DNA of 64,000 bases from DATLXU01 sp035575515 (lineage in GTDB: Bacteria; Acidobacteriota; Blastocatellia; UBA7656): positions 40,490 through 104,489 of the forward strand of contig DATLXU010000101.1 in assembly GCA_035575515.1 (NCBI GenBank), given 5' to 3'. The translations under genes were made by a program, and so were the position numbers. Below, piece by piece: positions 52,588 through 61,835 of this stretch. Numbering within the stretch: the stretch's first letter is position 1; each line of letters opens with the position of its first letter. The notes under the pieces are model-generated. The model was not told where the DNA came from. It searched no databases and saw only the letters and a program-made list of their open reading frames with translations.

Positions 52588-52785
52588 GTGCTCAGGCCTA
52601 ATCCTGCAACGCCTGAAGACGCTGCGACGATGGCTCGCTACAACCTGACTCAGATGCGCGGGCGGATTCAGCAATCGCTTGCGGGCGGGACGAAGCTGGG
52701 CGTGGTGACGCGAGCGCATTTGCAGGAGTCAATCGCGCGCATTGATGAGGCGCTCAAAGCGCAGCAACAGCGCGTGCTGAATTGA
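52588..52785 (+). pseudogene. Probable C-terminal fragment of a zinc-dependent metallopeptidase
   Basis: 65 codons from a GTG. 'ATPEDAATMARYNLTQMRGR' and 'THLQESIARIDEALKAQQQR'-like sequence (here RAHLQESIARIDEAL) resembles the helical C-terminus of DUF4953-type secreted metallopeptidases common in Acidobacteriota. There is no start signal or catalytic part upstream; the 50 nt before it border hyuA. It may be a remnant. It could instead be a small helical protein, but it has no ribosome site. Confidence 0.45.
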
Positions 52786-52790
52786 TTCCC

Positions 52791-52870
52791 GACGAGGAGG
52801 CGCGAAGACGCGGAAACGCGGCGAAAGACTTTATCACTATGTCATCTCTTCGCCGCGTCGCCGCGTCCGT
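52791..52870. repeat. Heptamer inverted element between peptidase fragment and FKBP gene
   Basis: Left arm GAGGAGG, CGCGAAG, ACGCGGA, AACGCGG, CGAAAGA; right arm TCTCTTC, GCCGCGT, CGCCGCG, TCC-type inverse units. Lies between convergent reading directions. Confidence 0.75.
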
Positions 52871-53310
52871 TAGGACCCGCTCTTGTTTATGCTGACGAGC
52901 TTGACTTTGAAATTGAGCGTCTCGCCTGCAAGCAAATGATTCGCGTCGAGCGTGACGTTATCGCCTTCGACGTCAATGATGCGAACTGGCATGGTCTGGC
53001 CCGATGGAAGCTCAAGCTCAAATGCCATGCCGACTGCGGGCGTGATGTTGGGCGGAAACGCCTGTCGCGGCACGACGCGCACAAGCTCGTCGTAATACTG
53101 GCCATAAGCCTGATCGGGCGGGATGTTTATGTCGCGCGTCTCGCCGACCTCCATCCCGCGCACGCCCTCGTCGAAGCCCTGTATGACCTCGCCCGAACCA
53201 ACTGTGAAGCTGAGCGGCGCGCCGCCTTCGCTCGAATCGAACACTGTTCCATCATCGAGCGTGCCCGTATAGTGCAATGAAATGTTATCGCCTTCTTTTA
53301 CCTTATCCAT
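52870..53310 (-). CDS. SlyD-like FKBP peptidyl-prolyl isomerase
   Basis: 146 aa. 'VKEGDNISLHYTGTLDDGTVFDSSEGGAPLSFTVGSGEVIQGFDEGVRGMEVGE' is the FKBP fold of the SlyD type, with the IF (chaperone flap) domain inserted at 'IPPDQAYGQYYDELVRVVPRQAFP'. The metal-binding His-rich tail of E. coli SlyD is absent. It catalyses proline isomerisation and acts as a chaperone in the cytoplasm. Start ATG follows GGAGAGATCA closely. No partner genes. Confidence 0.93.
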   Translation of the reverse strand: MDKVKEGDNISLHYTGTLDDGTVFDSSEGGAPLSFTVGSGEVIQGFDEGVRGMEVGETRDINIPPDQAYGQYYDELVRVVPRQAFPPNITPAVGMAFELELPSGQTMPVRIIDVEGDNVTLDANHLLAGETLNFKVKLVSINKSGS

Positions 53311-53496
53311 TGATCTCTCCGAAATGTGTGCAGCGGCAACAAGCGCGCGGCCAGTGCGCTTTCACAAGCTGTCGTTAATTGCCTTGCTCGTCTCTGCGGT
53401 GAGTAAAGCTGAAAGCCGAAGTTGAAAGAAAGAGCGTTCAACGACGATTTGGAATCTCGCACTCGCGCAAAGAAAAGCATTTCTAAAATAGAACCT

Positions 53497-53575
53497 TACC
53501 ACCGATGAACGCCGATAAACAACATCATAGATAAACTCAAATACTTATCCGTGACGTTCTTTATCGGTCGGGGAA
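53497..53575. repeat. Heptamer-like inverted element upstream of the VWFA gene
   Basis: CCGATGAACGCCGATAAAC on the left matches the inverse of GTTCTTTATCGGTCGG on the right, with 7-nt-type units. A degenerate member of the family. The rest of the 53311-53659 spacer shows no gene; it must include the promoters of two divergent genes. Confidence 0.5.
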
Positions 53576-53659
53576 TCGGCTTGCGGGTCGTGTGGTTTTG
53601 CTTTTCATTTGTCGCGCTCCTGCGATACGATTTGCTCATCAGGCGAATCTGAGGTTGAA

Positions 53660-54766
53660 ATGCTGAGAGCCAATCGAACGAGTTACGTTGTAATAATACT
53701 TCTAATGCTCGCATCAATCGTCGCGCCAGCGGCAGCGCAACAGCAGCAGCGCGATCAGGATGAGCCTATAAAGCTCAAGACCGATCTCGTATCGGTCACG
53801 GCATCAGTCACCGACCGCGAAGGTCGCGCCGTCAAATCGCTCAAAGCCGATGACTTCGTCATCTACGAAGACGGCGCGCGGCAGCGCATCGCTCATTTTT
53901 CGGCCACAGAAGAGCCGTTCACGCTGATGCTGTTGCTTGACATCAGCGGCTCTACGCGCGACGAGATAATGTTAATCAAGCGCGCGGCGAAGAATTTTTT
54001 GAGCGAGCTGCGCCCGGATGATCGCGTCGGCGTGATTGTCTTCAGCCGCGACGTCGAGATGATCGCCGAGTTCACAGACAGCCGTGACCGCGTCCAGGCG
54101 GAGATTGACAAAGTGGCTTCGTCAAACGGCGACGGCAATTATCGCTTCACGGCAAACACGGGCACGTCCTTTTATGACGCGCTGTACCTTGCCGTCGAAG
54201 AAAGCCCGCTCAAACAGGTCGAAGGGCGCAAAGCCATAGTCTGCGTGTCGGACGGCGTTGACTCGACAAGCCTTAAAAAGTACAGCGACATTCAAACGCT
54301 CGTAGAAAAATCAGAAGCGTCGGTCTATTTTCTCAAGCTCAACACGGAGCAGGCGACGCTCGCGGGACTTCTCAAGCCGCGCTCTGACCCCGATTATTTG
54401 AATTTCTCGCAGAGCCAGATCAATCGCTACTTCGATGAGTTCGATCCCGAAGCGATGGAGCGCAACCTGCCGCGCCAGACGCTCAGCGAAGACTTGCGAC
54501 GCGAGATAAACGAGGGGCTGTACAAGATTGCCGACCGCGAGATGCGCGAACTGGCCGAGCGCACGGGCGGGCGAGTCTACGCGGTGCACACGCTGATGGA
54601 CCTTGCGGGAGTTTACAAACAGGTGGCCGATGATCTGCGCTCGCAGTATTTGATCGGCTACTACCCTACGAACGACGCGCGCGACGGGCGCTGGCGAGTG
54701 ATTCGCGTAGAGGTTCGCGCGAAAGACGCAACCGTGCGCGCGCGATCAGGTTACTGGGCGAAATAG
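53660..54766 (+). CDS. VWFA-related Acidobacterial-domain protein
   Basis: 368 aa from ATG 53660 (GAGG precedes); 17 extra upstream codons lack a start signal. Signal peptide to 'APAAAQ', then an N-terminal beta domain opening 'IKLKTDLVSVTASVTDREGRAVKSL' and a VWA fold with MIDAS 'LLLDISGSTRD' (DxSxS). It ends 'DDLRSQYLIGYYPTNDARDGRWRVIRVEVRAKDATVRARSGYWA' (split), the standard tail of the TIGR03436 family described in Acidobacteriota. Probably exported; metal-dependent protein binding is expected. This is the main taxonomic clue in the window. Confidence 0.93.
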   Translation: MLRANRTSYVVIILLMLASIVAPAAAQQQQRDQDEPIKLKTDLVSVTASVTDREGRAVKSLKADDFVIYEDGARQRIAHFSATEEPFTLMLLLDISGSTRDEIMLIKRAAKNFLSELRPDDRVGVIVFSRDVEMIAEFTDSRDRVQAEIDKVASSNGDGNYRFTANTGTSFYDALYLAVEESPLKQVEGRKAIVCVSDGVDSTSLKKYSDIQTLVEKSEASVYFLKLNTEQATLAGLLKPRSDPDYLNFSQSQINRYFDEFDPEAMERNLPRQTLSEDLRREINEGLYKIADREMRELAERTGGRVYAVHTLMDLAGVYKQVADDLRSQYLIGYYPTNDARDGRWRVIRVEVRAKDATVRARSGYWAK

Positions 54767-54878
54767 TTGTCAGACGTTAGATGTCAGTTAAGAGCTAGTT
54801 GCCTTGTAAATGGCACCGGTTTCAAGCCATTGACCTTTCTAACTACTGACATCTGACATCTGCTATCTGCTATCTGCT
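54767..54878. repeat. Heptamer inverted element between VWFA and ornithine cyclodeaminase-like gene
   Basis: Right arm CATCTGA, CATCTGC, TATCTGC, TATCTGC in exact 7-nt steps ends in TATGG, where the ATG is the start codon of the next gene. The left arm is its looser inverse (GTCAGACGTTAGATGTCAGT). Confidence 0.85.
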
Positions 54879-55841
54879 ATGGCGCTATTACTCAGAGAAC
54901 ATCACGTCACGCAACTGCTGGACATCAACACCGCAATTGAGGCAGTTGAGGAAGTCCTGCGCGATCAGGCTGAGGGCGCGGCCACTAACCGCCCGCGCTA
55001 CCGGGTCGCGATGCCCGCGTCGCAGTTGCATGTAATGGCTGCGGGCGATCGAAGGCTCGGCGTGTACGGACTGAAGGCTTACACGGCGTCGCGCAAGGGC
55101 GCGCGGTTTCTCGTGCTGCTTTACGACAGCGCGAGCGGCGATATGCTTGCGATGATCGAAGCCGATCGTCTGGGGCAGATGCGAACCGGCGCGGCTTCGG
55201 GCGTCGCGACGAAGTACATGGCGCGCAAGGACGCAGACGCGGTTGGAATTTATGGAACGGGCTGGCAGGCCGAAAGTCAGTTGATGGCCGTCTGCGCCGT
55301 GCGAGAGGTTAAAACGATCAAGGCGTATAGCCGCAATCAGGAACATCGCGAAGCGTTCGCGCGAAAGATGACCGCGCTGCTCCGATGCGATGTCGAGCCT
55401 GCTAACTCGCCCGAAGAAGCAGCGCGCGGCTGCTCGATCATTGTCACGGCGACGACCGCGCGCGAGCCTGTGTTGAAGGGCGAGTGGATCGAGCCGGGCG
55501 CGCACATCAACGCCGCAGGCTCCAATTTTTTATCGAAGGCCGAAGTTGACGTTGAGACCGTCAGGCGAGCGCGCGTGATCGCAGTTGATTCAATCGAGCA
55601 ATCGCGGATTGAATCAGGCGATCTGATGCCTGCAATCGAGCGCGGCGTGATTAGCTGGGAGTCTGTGACTGAACTGGGCCGCATCGTCGCGGGCCGCGAT
55701 TCGGGTCGCACGAGCGACGATGATGTTACGCTGTTCAAATCAAATGGCATCGCGCTTGAAGACATAGCTACCGCGCTTCGAGTTTACAACCTCGCGCGCG
55801 AGCGCGGCATCGGCGAGAATATAGAATTGTGGCCGTCTTAG
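54879..55841 (+). CDS. Ornithine cyclodeaminase / mu-crystallin family protein
   Basis: 320 aa. 'TGAASGVATKYMARKDADAVGIYGTGWQAESQLMAV' (split) is the NAD(P)-binding signature; 'AAGSNFLSKAEVD' and 'ALEDIATALRVYNLARERGIG' are also typical. The family includes ornithine cyclodeaminase, alanine dehydrogenase and ketimine reductases; the substrate here is not known. The start ATG is formed by the edge of a heptamer arm and has no Shine-Dalgarno. The next gene, DUF427, starts about 20 nt downstream. Confidence 0.92.
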   Translation: MALLLREHHVTQLLDINTAIEAVEEVLRDQAEGAATNRPRYRVAMPASQLHVMAAGDRRLGVYGLKAYTASRKGARFLVLLYDSASGDMLAMIEADRLGQMRTGAASGVATKYMARKDADAVGIYGTGWQAESQLMAVCAVREVKTIKAYSRNQEHREAFARKMTALLRCDVEPANSPEEAARGCSIIVTATTAREPVLKGEWIEPGAHINAAGSNFLSKAEVDVETVRRARVIAVDSIEQSRIESGDLMPAIERGVISWESVTELGRIVAGRDSGRTSDDDVTLFKSNGIALEDIATALRVYNLARERGIGENIELWPS

Positions 55842-55861
55842 TGCCGGCATGGAGAAAATGC

Positions 55862-56140
55862 ATGAAAGCAACCTGGCGCAACGCAGTTCTCGCGCAGAGT
55901 GACGAGACAATAGTGATTGAGGGAAATCATTACTTCCCGCCGGAGTCCGTCAATAAAGAATATTTCAGAGAAAGCAGCACGCACACGACCTGCCCATGGA
56001 AAGGCGCAGCGAGCTACTACGATATTGTTGTCGACGGCGAGGTGAACAAAGACGCCGCGTGGTATTATCCCCACCCAAAACCTGCAGCCGAGCAGATTAA
56101 AAACTACGTGGCATTCTGGAAAGGCGTAGAAGTGCGATAG
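55862..56140 (+). CDS. DUF427 domain protein
   Basis: 92 aa. 'MKATWRNAVLAQSDETIVIEGNHYFP' and 'STHTTCPWKGAASYYDIVVDGE', 'AWYYPHPKPAAEQIKNYVAFW' match DUF427, a small beta-rich family of unknown function. GGAGAAA precedes the ATG, so 55862 is preferred over the upstream frame start that overlaps the cyclodeaminase gene. Probably co-transcribed with the ornithine cyclodeaminase-like gene. Confidence 0.85.
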   Translation: MKATWRNAVLAQSDETIVIEGNHYFPPESVNKEYFRESSTHTTCPWKGAASYYDIVVDGEVNKDAAWYYPHPKPAAEQIKNYVAFWKGVEVR

Positions 56141-56182
56141 GCGCGGCGAGGTTATGGATGGCGCAAAGCAGACAGATGCTTA

Positions 56183-57679
56183 TCAAATATACGCGCGCTC
56201 AGCGTTGCGCATCGCGCGGTATCGCTCAAAGGCTCGGCGCTCGTCTTCAAGTCCGAGAAAAGTTTTAATCGTGCAGCCGCGAAAAGTGTGCGCGAACATC
56301 CGCCGCGCGTTGCGCAGCACGAACATCGGGTCGTGGGCAAACGCTGCCGGCATGTGGCGCAGCTTCATCCATCGCTCGGCTCGCCAGCGCAAAAACTCAG
56401 CCTCTTCCGCCGTGAGGTGCTCGGTCTTAACAACAGCAGTCGTGCCGTCGTAGTCTTCCAACCGCTCGTTGATTATCAATCCGCGCTCGCGGAAGTCTTT
56501 CGTCATAGGCGTGCGCGGGTAAGGCGTGGGATGTTGAATGTATGGCCAGTCAATGTAGCGGCGCGCGAATTTCAGATTTGTTTCGATTGACTCGCGCGTA
56601 TCGTCCGGGTTGCCGACTATCAGGCCGCCGACGACGTACATCTTGTTTCGATGAATGTAGTCAATCGCTTTAATCGTAGCGTTGCCCGACTGTTTGCCGT
56701 TTTCGCGGCTCATGTTTTTCGATTTTGCGCGCAGGAATTTCAGATCGTCTTCGAGGACATTTTCTATTCCCAAAAAGACATACCTGAATCCGGCTTGACG
56801 CATCAGCGGCGCAAGCGTCTCGCCGTGATTTGCAATCGCCGAAGTCATCGCCTGAACGGTGTAATCAATTTTGTTCAGGCCCGCCGCGATGATTGCTTCG
56901 CACAGCGCCTCGAACCTTTTCACGTTCAGTGTGATGTTGTCGTCAACGATGAATATCGAGCGCGCGCCGTGCGCATAGGCGTCGCGGATGTCTGCGATTA
57001 CGCGGTCGAATGAATAGGTGTGAAAGTTTCGCCCGCGCATCTCGATTATCGAGCAGAAGCTGCAATCATAAGTGCAGCCGCGCGAAGTCTCTATCACGTC
57101 AACCTGTCGGCCAAGCATCGTGTACCCTTTAAGCGCCCGCGCGCCTCGATTCGGAAGTTTTATCTCACCGCCGTCGAGGCTGCTGACGGCTCGCTCAGGG
57201 TTGTGGTAGAAGCGGTCGCCGCTGCGATACGACAGCCCCGCGATATGATCGAAGCCGCTTTCGTTTTCAATCGCGCGAAGCAGCTCGCGAAAAGTTATCT
57301 CGCCTTCGCCGCGAATGATGAAATCCACGACGCCCGATGAATTATCCGTGTAAGCGCCGGGCGCGAGGCTCGGATCATAGCCGCCGACCGCGATGCGCAC
57401 GTTCGGTTTCAGTTGGCGCACGAAATCAATGATCTTCTTCGCGGTCTTGCGCTGAAATGTCATCACGGAAAGACCTACGATGTCGGGCGCGTGATTGCCC
57501 ACGAGTCGCTCAACCGTTTCGCGCACGCGGTCTTGAACCAGCACGAGATCGGCGATGGCGACACGGTGATGCCCATCAACGTTTCCGGCCAGAGACGCGA
57601 GCGCGCCGTTCGGCATTCGGATGGCTATCGAAGGCATGTGCTCGAACGAATCGGGCATCGAAAGCAGCAGCACGTTCAT
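56183..57679 (-). CDS. B12-binding-domain radical SAM protein
   Basis: 498 aa from ATG 57679 with AAGGAG upstream; 50 codons beyond it are ignored. N-terminal cobalamin-binding-like domain (about 1-135, with 'VGLSVMTFQRKTAKKIIDF' and 'VAVGGYDPSLAPG'-type motif; no DxHxxG). Radical SAM core with CxxxCxxC in 'TSRGCTYDCSFCSI' (about residue 205) binding [4Fe-4S]. Class B-type B12 radical SAM enzymes methylate or rearrange unactivated carbons. The substrate is unknown; no biosynthetic cluster surrounds it. It is convergent with DUF427 and divergent from the nucleotidase-like gene. Confidence 0.9.
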   Translation of the reverse strand: MNVLLLSMPDSFEHMPSIAIRMPNGALASLAGNVDGHHRVAIADLVLVQDRVRETVERLVGNHAPDIVGLSVMTFQRKTAKKIIDFVRQLKPNVRIAVGGYDPSLAPGAYTDNSSGVVDFIIRGEGEITFRELLRAIENESGFDHIAGLSYRSGDRFYHNPERAVSSLDGGEIKLPNRGARALKGYTMLGRQVDVIETSRGCTYDCSFCSIIEMRGRNFHTYSFDRVIADIRDAYAHGARSIFIVDDNITLNVKRFEALCEAIIAAGLNKIDYTVQAMTSAIANHGETLAPLMRQAGFRYVFLGIENVLEDDLKFLRAKSKNMSRENGKQSGNATIKAIDYIHRNKMYVVGGLIVGNPDDTRESIETNLKFARRYIDWPYIQHPTPYPRTPMTKDFRERGLIINERLEDYDGTTAVVKTEHLTAEEAEFLRWRAERWMKLRHMPAAFAHDPMFVLRNARRMFAHTFRGCTIKTFLGLEDERRAFERYRAMRNAERAYI

Positions 57680-57790
57680 CGCGGGGTCTCCTTCGGTTTC
57701 ATCAGTTGAGTAACAGCATAATAGTGCACCGCGCGAGCAATGGGCAAGCATTCGCGGCGCAGGTCCGATGATCAATTGGCCGTGATGGGC

Positions 57791-57819
57791 GTGATAGAAA
57801 CGCGGTCTTGGTCTATAAT
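57791..57819 (+). promoter_or_regulatory. Promoter for the nucleotidase-like gene
   Basis: GTGATA (57791-57796), 17-nt spacer, perfect TATAAT (57814-57819). Initiation near 57826 gives a leader of about 25 nt before the TTG start. Confidence 0.6.
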
Positions 57820-57850
57820 TTCCGAGCAATTCAATTCGAGGAGATTTACA

Positions 57851-58870
57851 TTGGTCAGGAAAACTGTTACGGCTTTTTTAATTGCTATCTTTTTGTCTAT
57901 TGGCGCGGCTGCGCAATTGCCCGCTCAAGACGCGAGTGCGAAAGCGGCGACGTTCGATGAACGGCTCGGCGCGGATGACGGCGCAGCGTTCGCCATACTG
58001 TTCGGCGCGAACATGCGCGGAAACATAGACGTCTGCGATTGCAACAACCCGCGAGGCGGGATTGCGCGGCGCATTGGTTACGTCGAAGGATTCAAGAAGA
58101 AGTTCAAGAACACGCCCGTCATCACCGTTGACGCGGGATTCTTTTTCTACAACAGCACGGACTACACGCCGCACTCGATGCTGATGAACTCGCAGGTCGC
58201 GCGCGCCTACAGCCGCTGGCCTGTTGATGTAATCAATCTCGGACGATTCGATATAATCTATGCTCAAAAACTACTTGCGCGCGAAGGATTGGCCGAGCGC
58301 ACCGAGCAGTTGCCGATGATTAAAAACATTATCTCAGCGAACGGAGTCTTCGGCGAAGACGTGGCCGCGCCCGCGCCATACATAATCAAAGAGGTGACAG
58401 GCCCTCGAATCACTGGCAAGAAGAGAAAACTCCGAATAGGTTTCGTGGGGCTAGCCGAGCCTATTCATCCCGGCGCGGGATTGGGCGACGCGATGGTGAC
58501 AGATATGTTCGTGGCCGCGCGGCGCACAGTTCCGAAGCTCAGGAAAGAGTGCGACCTGGTCGTCATCGTCGCCCACTCGGAGATGGCGGCGGCGATGCAG
58601 CTTGCGAATGAAAACCCCGAAGCCGACATCATCATTGCGGGCAACGCCGAAGGATTGTTCAAGCCGCGACAGGTCGGCAGCACTTTGATTGTGAGCGCCG
58701 CGCCCGGTAATACTCAACAAGGCGATCTTCGCGTTTATATGGACAAAGAGGGGCGATTCAGCTTCAAGTTCCGCTCGACCGACCTTGATGAAGCAGTTCC
58801 ATCCGATCCGGCTGCGCTGGCCTTCGCCGACGCCGCGCGCAGAGAGAGAGAGACGGCCCGGCAGCATTAA
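57851..58870 (+). CDS. Exported 5'-nucleotidase/metallophosphatase-like protein
   Basis: 339 aa from TTG 57851 (GGAG at about 8 nt upstream; the signal peptide VRKTVTAFLIAIFLSIGAAAQ begins there). 'AILFGANMRGNIDVCDCNNPRGGIARRIGYVEGFKKK' (split) resembles the CxC..RGGLARR opening of UshA-like metallophosphatases. 'ITVDAGFFF', 'VDVINLGRFD', 'VIVAHSEM' and 'DIIIAGNAE' sit where D-N-H metal motifs normally occur, but the canonical GNHE and GHxH are not present. It may be catalytically altered or a binding protein. It is periplasmic by the signal peptide. Confidence 0.7.
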   Translation: MVRKTVTAFLIAIFLSIGAAAQLPAQDASAKAATFDERLGADDGAAFAILFGANMRGNIDVCDCNNPRGGIARRIGYVEGFKKKFKNTPVITVDAGFFFYNSTDYTPHSMLMNSQVARAYSRWPVDVINLGRFDIIYAQKLLAREGLAERTEQLPMIKNIISANGVFGEDVAAPAPYIIKEVTGPRITGKKRKLRIGFVGLAEPIHPGAGLGDAMVTDMFVAARRTVPKLRKECDLVVIVAHSEMAAAMQLANENPEADIIIAGNAEGLFKPRQVGSTLIVSAAPGNTQQGDLRVYMDKEGRFSFKFRSTDLDEAVPSDPAALAFADAARRERETARQH

Positions 58871-58932
58871 TGATCCGGTCAGCGCGCCGGAAATGATCAA
58901 CCTCAATGCTGTTGAAGCGCGATGAAATCGGC

Positions 58933-58961
58933 TTCCCGTCCGGGAGATTTCTGCCTATAAT
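58933..58961 (+). promoter_or_regulatory. Promoter for the S9 peptidase gene
   Basis: Perfect -10 TATAAT (58956-58961) 17 nt after a weak -35 (TTCCCG, 58933-58938). The leader is about 75 nt. Confidence 0.5.
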
Positions 58962-59044
58962 CGAGCGGGCCTATACCGAATAATTCCAATCAATCACCAG
59001 AACGATAGTGGCGCTCTGGCGCTCATCGCTTAGGAGGATTCACA

Positions 59045-61054
59045 ATGCGTTCACGAAATCTATCAATTCTGCTGATGCTCTCTTTACTCACGCTCGTTCC
59101 GGCGCGCTCGTTTGCGCAGGACGCGCCGAAAGCGTGGACACCGGAAACACAGATGCAGGTTAAAGCCATCGGCGCGGTGCGCCCTTCGCCCGATGGCCGC
59201 CGCGTCGCTTACGTTGTCAGCCAGCCCGTCATGACCGCAGATAAAAGCGAATACCTCGCTCAAATCTACCTGGCGAACTCTGACGGCAGCGACGCTTTTC
59301 AAGTAACCTTCGCAGATAAATCATCAACCAACCCGCAGTGGTCGCCTGATGGAAAATGGCTTGCCTTCACCTCGTCACGCGCTGGAAAGAATAATCTCTA
59401 CGTGCTGCGCGCTGCTGGCGGCGAGGCCGAGCAGATAACGGATGTGAAGACGGGCGTCGGCAACTTCGCGTGGTCGCCCGACGGACAGTGGATCGCTTTT
59501 CTTCAATCAGACCCGCCAAGCGACGACGAAGAGAAGATGAACAAAGGCAAAGACGACTGGCGCTTCGTTGACGAGAATATCAAGTACAGCCATCTCTACG
59601 TCGTCCCGGTTGCGAAAGACGCTAAGGGCAAGCGCGAAGTGCGCCGCCTCACGAAAGGCAACTACACGATTGACAGCTTCGATTGGTCGCCCGACGGAAA
59701 GACTATAGCTTTCTCCCGCGTGAAGACTCCGAAGGCCGACGACTGGCCGAGCGCCGATGTTTCAGTCGTTGATGTGGCGAGTGGAGAAGAAAAATCTTTG
59801 CTTGCCAGCGGGGCAGCCGAATCGGACCCGCTTTATTCGCCCGATGGCCGCTGGATTGCGGTTGTGATAAGCAGCAATCCGCCGCGCTGGGGTTTTGACG
59901 GAACCATCAACGTTGTCCCTGCAGCGGGCGGCACTCCTCGCGCGCTCGCGACCTCTTTCGATGAGCAGCCGGACCTGATTGGATGGACACCAGACGGGCG
60001 CTCGATATACTTCAGCGAGACTCGCGGCACCTTCACGCGCATCTACGCGATGAGCGTAGAGACGAAAGCTATCAGCGAAGTGAACAAAGCCGACGGCGTT
60101 TATGGCGCGATCAGTCTCAATCGCGCGGGCACGATGTTCGGTTTCTCTAAACAGACAGCAGACACGCCAGCGGAGGCTTATGTCAGCCGTGCCGACTCAT
60201 TCGCTCCGACGCAGGTGAGCCGCGTCAACGCGGAGTTCGCAAAGATACCCGTAGGCAAGACTGAAGTCATCCGATGGAAGAGCGCAGACGGCATGGACGT
60301 TGAAGGCCTGTTGAGTTATCCGGTTGGCTATCAGCCAGGCAAGCGCGTGCCTCTGCTGCTTGTGATTCACGGCGGGCCTGCGGGCGTGTTCATTCAGAGC
60401 TTCATAGGCAATCCCGGCGCTTATCCGATTGCCACGTTCACGTCGCAGGGCTACGCCGTGCTGCGCGTGAACCCACGCGGCTCGTCCGGGTACGGAAAGA
60501 AATTCCGCTTTGCGAATTACAAAGATTGGGGCGGCGGCGATTATCAGGATTTGATGACGGGCGTTGACCATGTCATTCAGATGGGCGTGGCCGATCAGAA
60601 TCGTTTAGGCGTGATGGGCTGGAGCTACGGCGGGTTTATGACTTCGTGGGTCATCACGCAGACGAAGCGGTTCAAAGCGGCTTCAATTGGCGCGCCAGTA
60701 ACGAATCTGATGAGCTTCACGGGGACGAGCGACATTCCGGGTTTCATTCCTGATTACATGGGCGCGCAGCCTTGGGAGAACCTAGACATTTACCGCGCGC
60801 ATTCGCCGATGTTCAACATCAAGGGCGCGAGCACGCCCGCGATGATTCAGCATGGCGAAGCAGACATTCGCGTGCCCATCTCGCAGGGGTATGAGCTGTA
60901 CAACGCGCTCAAGGCTCAGGGCGTGCCTGCGCGAATGCTTGTGCTGCCGCGCCAGCCGCACGGGCCGAACGAACCAAAGATGCTGCTGAAGGTCATGCAG
61001 ACCAACGTCGAATGGTTCAACAAGTATCTGGGCAACGGCTCGGACGGAAAGTGA
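59045..61054 (+). CDS. S9 family prolyl oligopeptidase (acylaminoacyl-peptidase-like)
   Basis: 669 aa. Signal peptide to 'ARSFAQ'. WD40/TolB-like beta-propeller (about 30-380) with repeats such as 'PQWSPDGKWLAFTSSRAG' and 'FAWSPDGQWIAFL'. C-terminal alpha/beta hydrolase with catalytic Ser in 'GWSYGGFMTSW' (about 526), Asp607 in 'HGEADIRVP' and His639 in 'PRQPHGPNEP'. Cleaves short peptides, probably in the periplasm. TAGGAGGATT is the ribosome site. A 14-bp hairpin follows. Confidence 0.95.
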   Translation: MRSRNLSILLMLSLLTLVPARSFAQDAPKAWTPETQMQVKAIGAVRPSPDGRRVAYVVSQPVMTADKSEYLAQIYLANSDGSDAFQVTFADKSSTNPQWSPDGKWLAFTSSRAGKNNLYVLRAAGGEAEQITDVKTGVGNFAWSPDGQWIAFLQSDPPSDDEEKMNKGKDDWRFVDENIKYSHLYVVPVAKDAKGKREVRRLTKGNYTIDSFDWSPDGKTIAFSRVKTPKADDWPSADVSVVDVASGEEKSLLASGAAESDPLYSPDGRWIAVVISSNPPRWGFDGTINVVPAAGGTPRALATSFDEQPDLIGWTPDGRSIYFSETRGTFTRIYAMSVETKAISEVNKADGVYGAISLNRAGTMFGFSKQTADTPAEAYVSRADSFAPTQVSRVNAEFAKIPVGKTEVIRWKSADGMDVEGLLSYPVGYQPGKRVPLLLVIHGGPAGVFIQSFIGNPGAYPIATFTSQGYAVLRVNPRGSSGYGKKFRFANYKDWGGGDYQDLMTGVDHVIQMGVADQNRLGVMGWSYGGFMTSWVITQTKRFKAASIGAPVTNLMSFTGTSDIPGFIPDYMGAQPWENLDIYRAHSPMFNIKGASTPAMIQHGEADIRVPISQGYELYNALKAQGVPARMLVLPRQPHGPNEPKMLLKVMQTNVEWFNKYLGNGSDGK

Positions 61055-61070
61055 TTATTTGTTTAATCGA

Positions 61071-61109
61071 GTTGCCGGTTCCGGTTGAAGTGCTGCCGGA
61101 ACCGGCAAC
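61071..61109 (+). terminator. Hairpin after S9 peptidase gene
   Basis: GTTGCCGGTTCCGG (61071-61084) pairs perfectly with CCGGAACCGGCAAC (61096-61109), 11-nt loop. There is no long U-tract, so terminator activity is uncertain. Confidence 0.55.
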
Positions 61110-61144
61110 GTTGTGATAGATTATTTGCGTGATACGAGGATGAT

Positions 61145-61726
61145 ATGTCCTTGCAGCCTAAAAGCCATTTCACTCCCGAAGAGTATCTTGAGCTGGAGCG
61201 AAAGGCCGATTACAAGAGTGAATACTTCAACGGCGAGATATTCGCGATGGGCGGCGCAAGCCCGCGCCACGTTCTGATTGTCACAAACGTCGTCGCAGAG
61301 CTTCGCTCTCAATTAAAGAATCGCCCCTGCACCGTTTACTCTACAGACCTGCGTGTAAGAGTCGCCCCGACCGGTTTATACACATACCCTGACGTAGTGG
61401 TTGTTTGCGGCAGTCCTCAGTTTTCAGACAGTTACAAAGATACGCTGACCAATCCCACCTTGATAGTAGAAGTACTCTTTAAATCAACAAAGGATTATGA
61501 TCGCGGCGAGAAGTTCGAGCAGTACCGCAGCATAGAATCATTCAAAGAATATATCCTCATATCGCAAGGCAAGCATCATGTGGAGCATTATGTGCGCCAG
61601 CCCGACAACACCCGGCTGTTGTCGGAGACCAACAGCATAGAAGATACAATTGAGCTTGCTTCGATTGGCTGCAATCTGATGTTACGTGAAATCTACGACA
61701 AGGTTGATTTGCTGGAAGCCGAATGA
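61145..61726 (+). CDS. Uma2 family (DUF820) restriction endonuclease-fold protein
   Basis: 193 aa. 'YLELERKADYKSEYFNGEIFAMGGASPRH' (split), 'YTYPDVVVVCG', 'TLIVEVLFKSTKDYDRGEKFEQYR' give the Uma2/DUF820 PD-(D/E)xK pattern with Asp, Glu and Lys. Function is unknown despite nuclease-like motifs; the family is frequent in cyanobacteria and Acidobacteriota. GAGGATGAT provides a ribosome site. It is isolated from its neighbours by short spacers. Confidence 0.88.
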   Translation: MSLQPKSHFTPEEYLELERKADYKSEYFNGEIFAMGGASPRHVLIVTNVVAELRSQLKNRPCTVYSTDLRVRVAPTGLYTYPDVVVVCGSPQFSDSYKDTLTNPTLIVEVLFKSTKDYDRGEKFEQYRSIESFKEYILISQGKHHVEHYVRQPDNTRLLSETNSIEDTIELASIGCNLMLREIYDKVDLLEAE

Positions 61727-61835
61727 GGCAGTTCGACTGCAAGCCCTCGCAGTTGCCCGAAGGCTGCCGCTCGGTTATCATTGTCCTTTATTAATCGCGC
61801 TGGAATTAATAATCACAGTGGAGGACTAAATCTAA

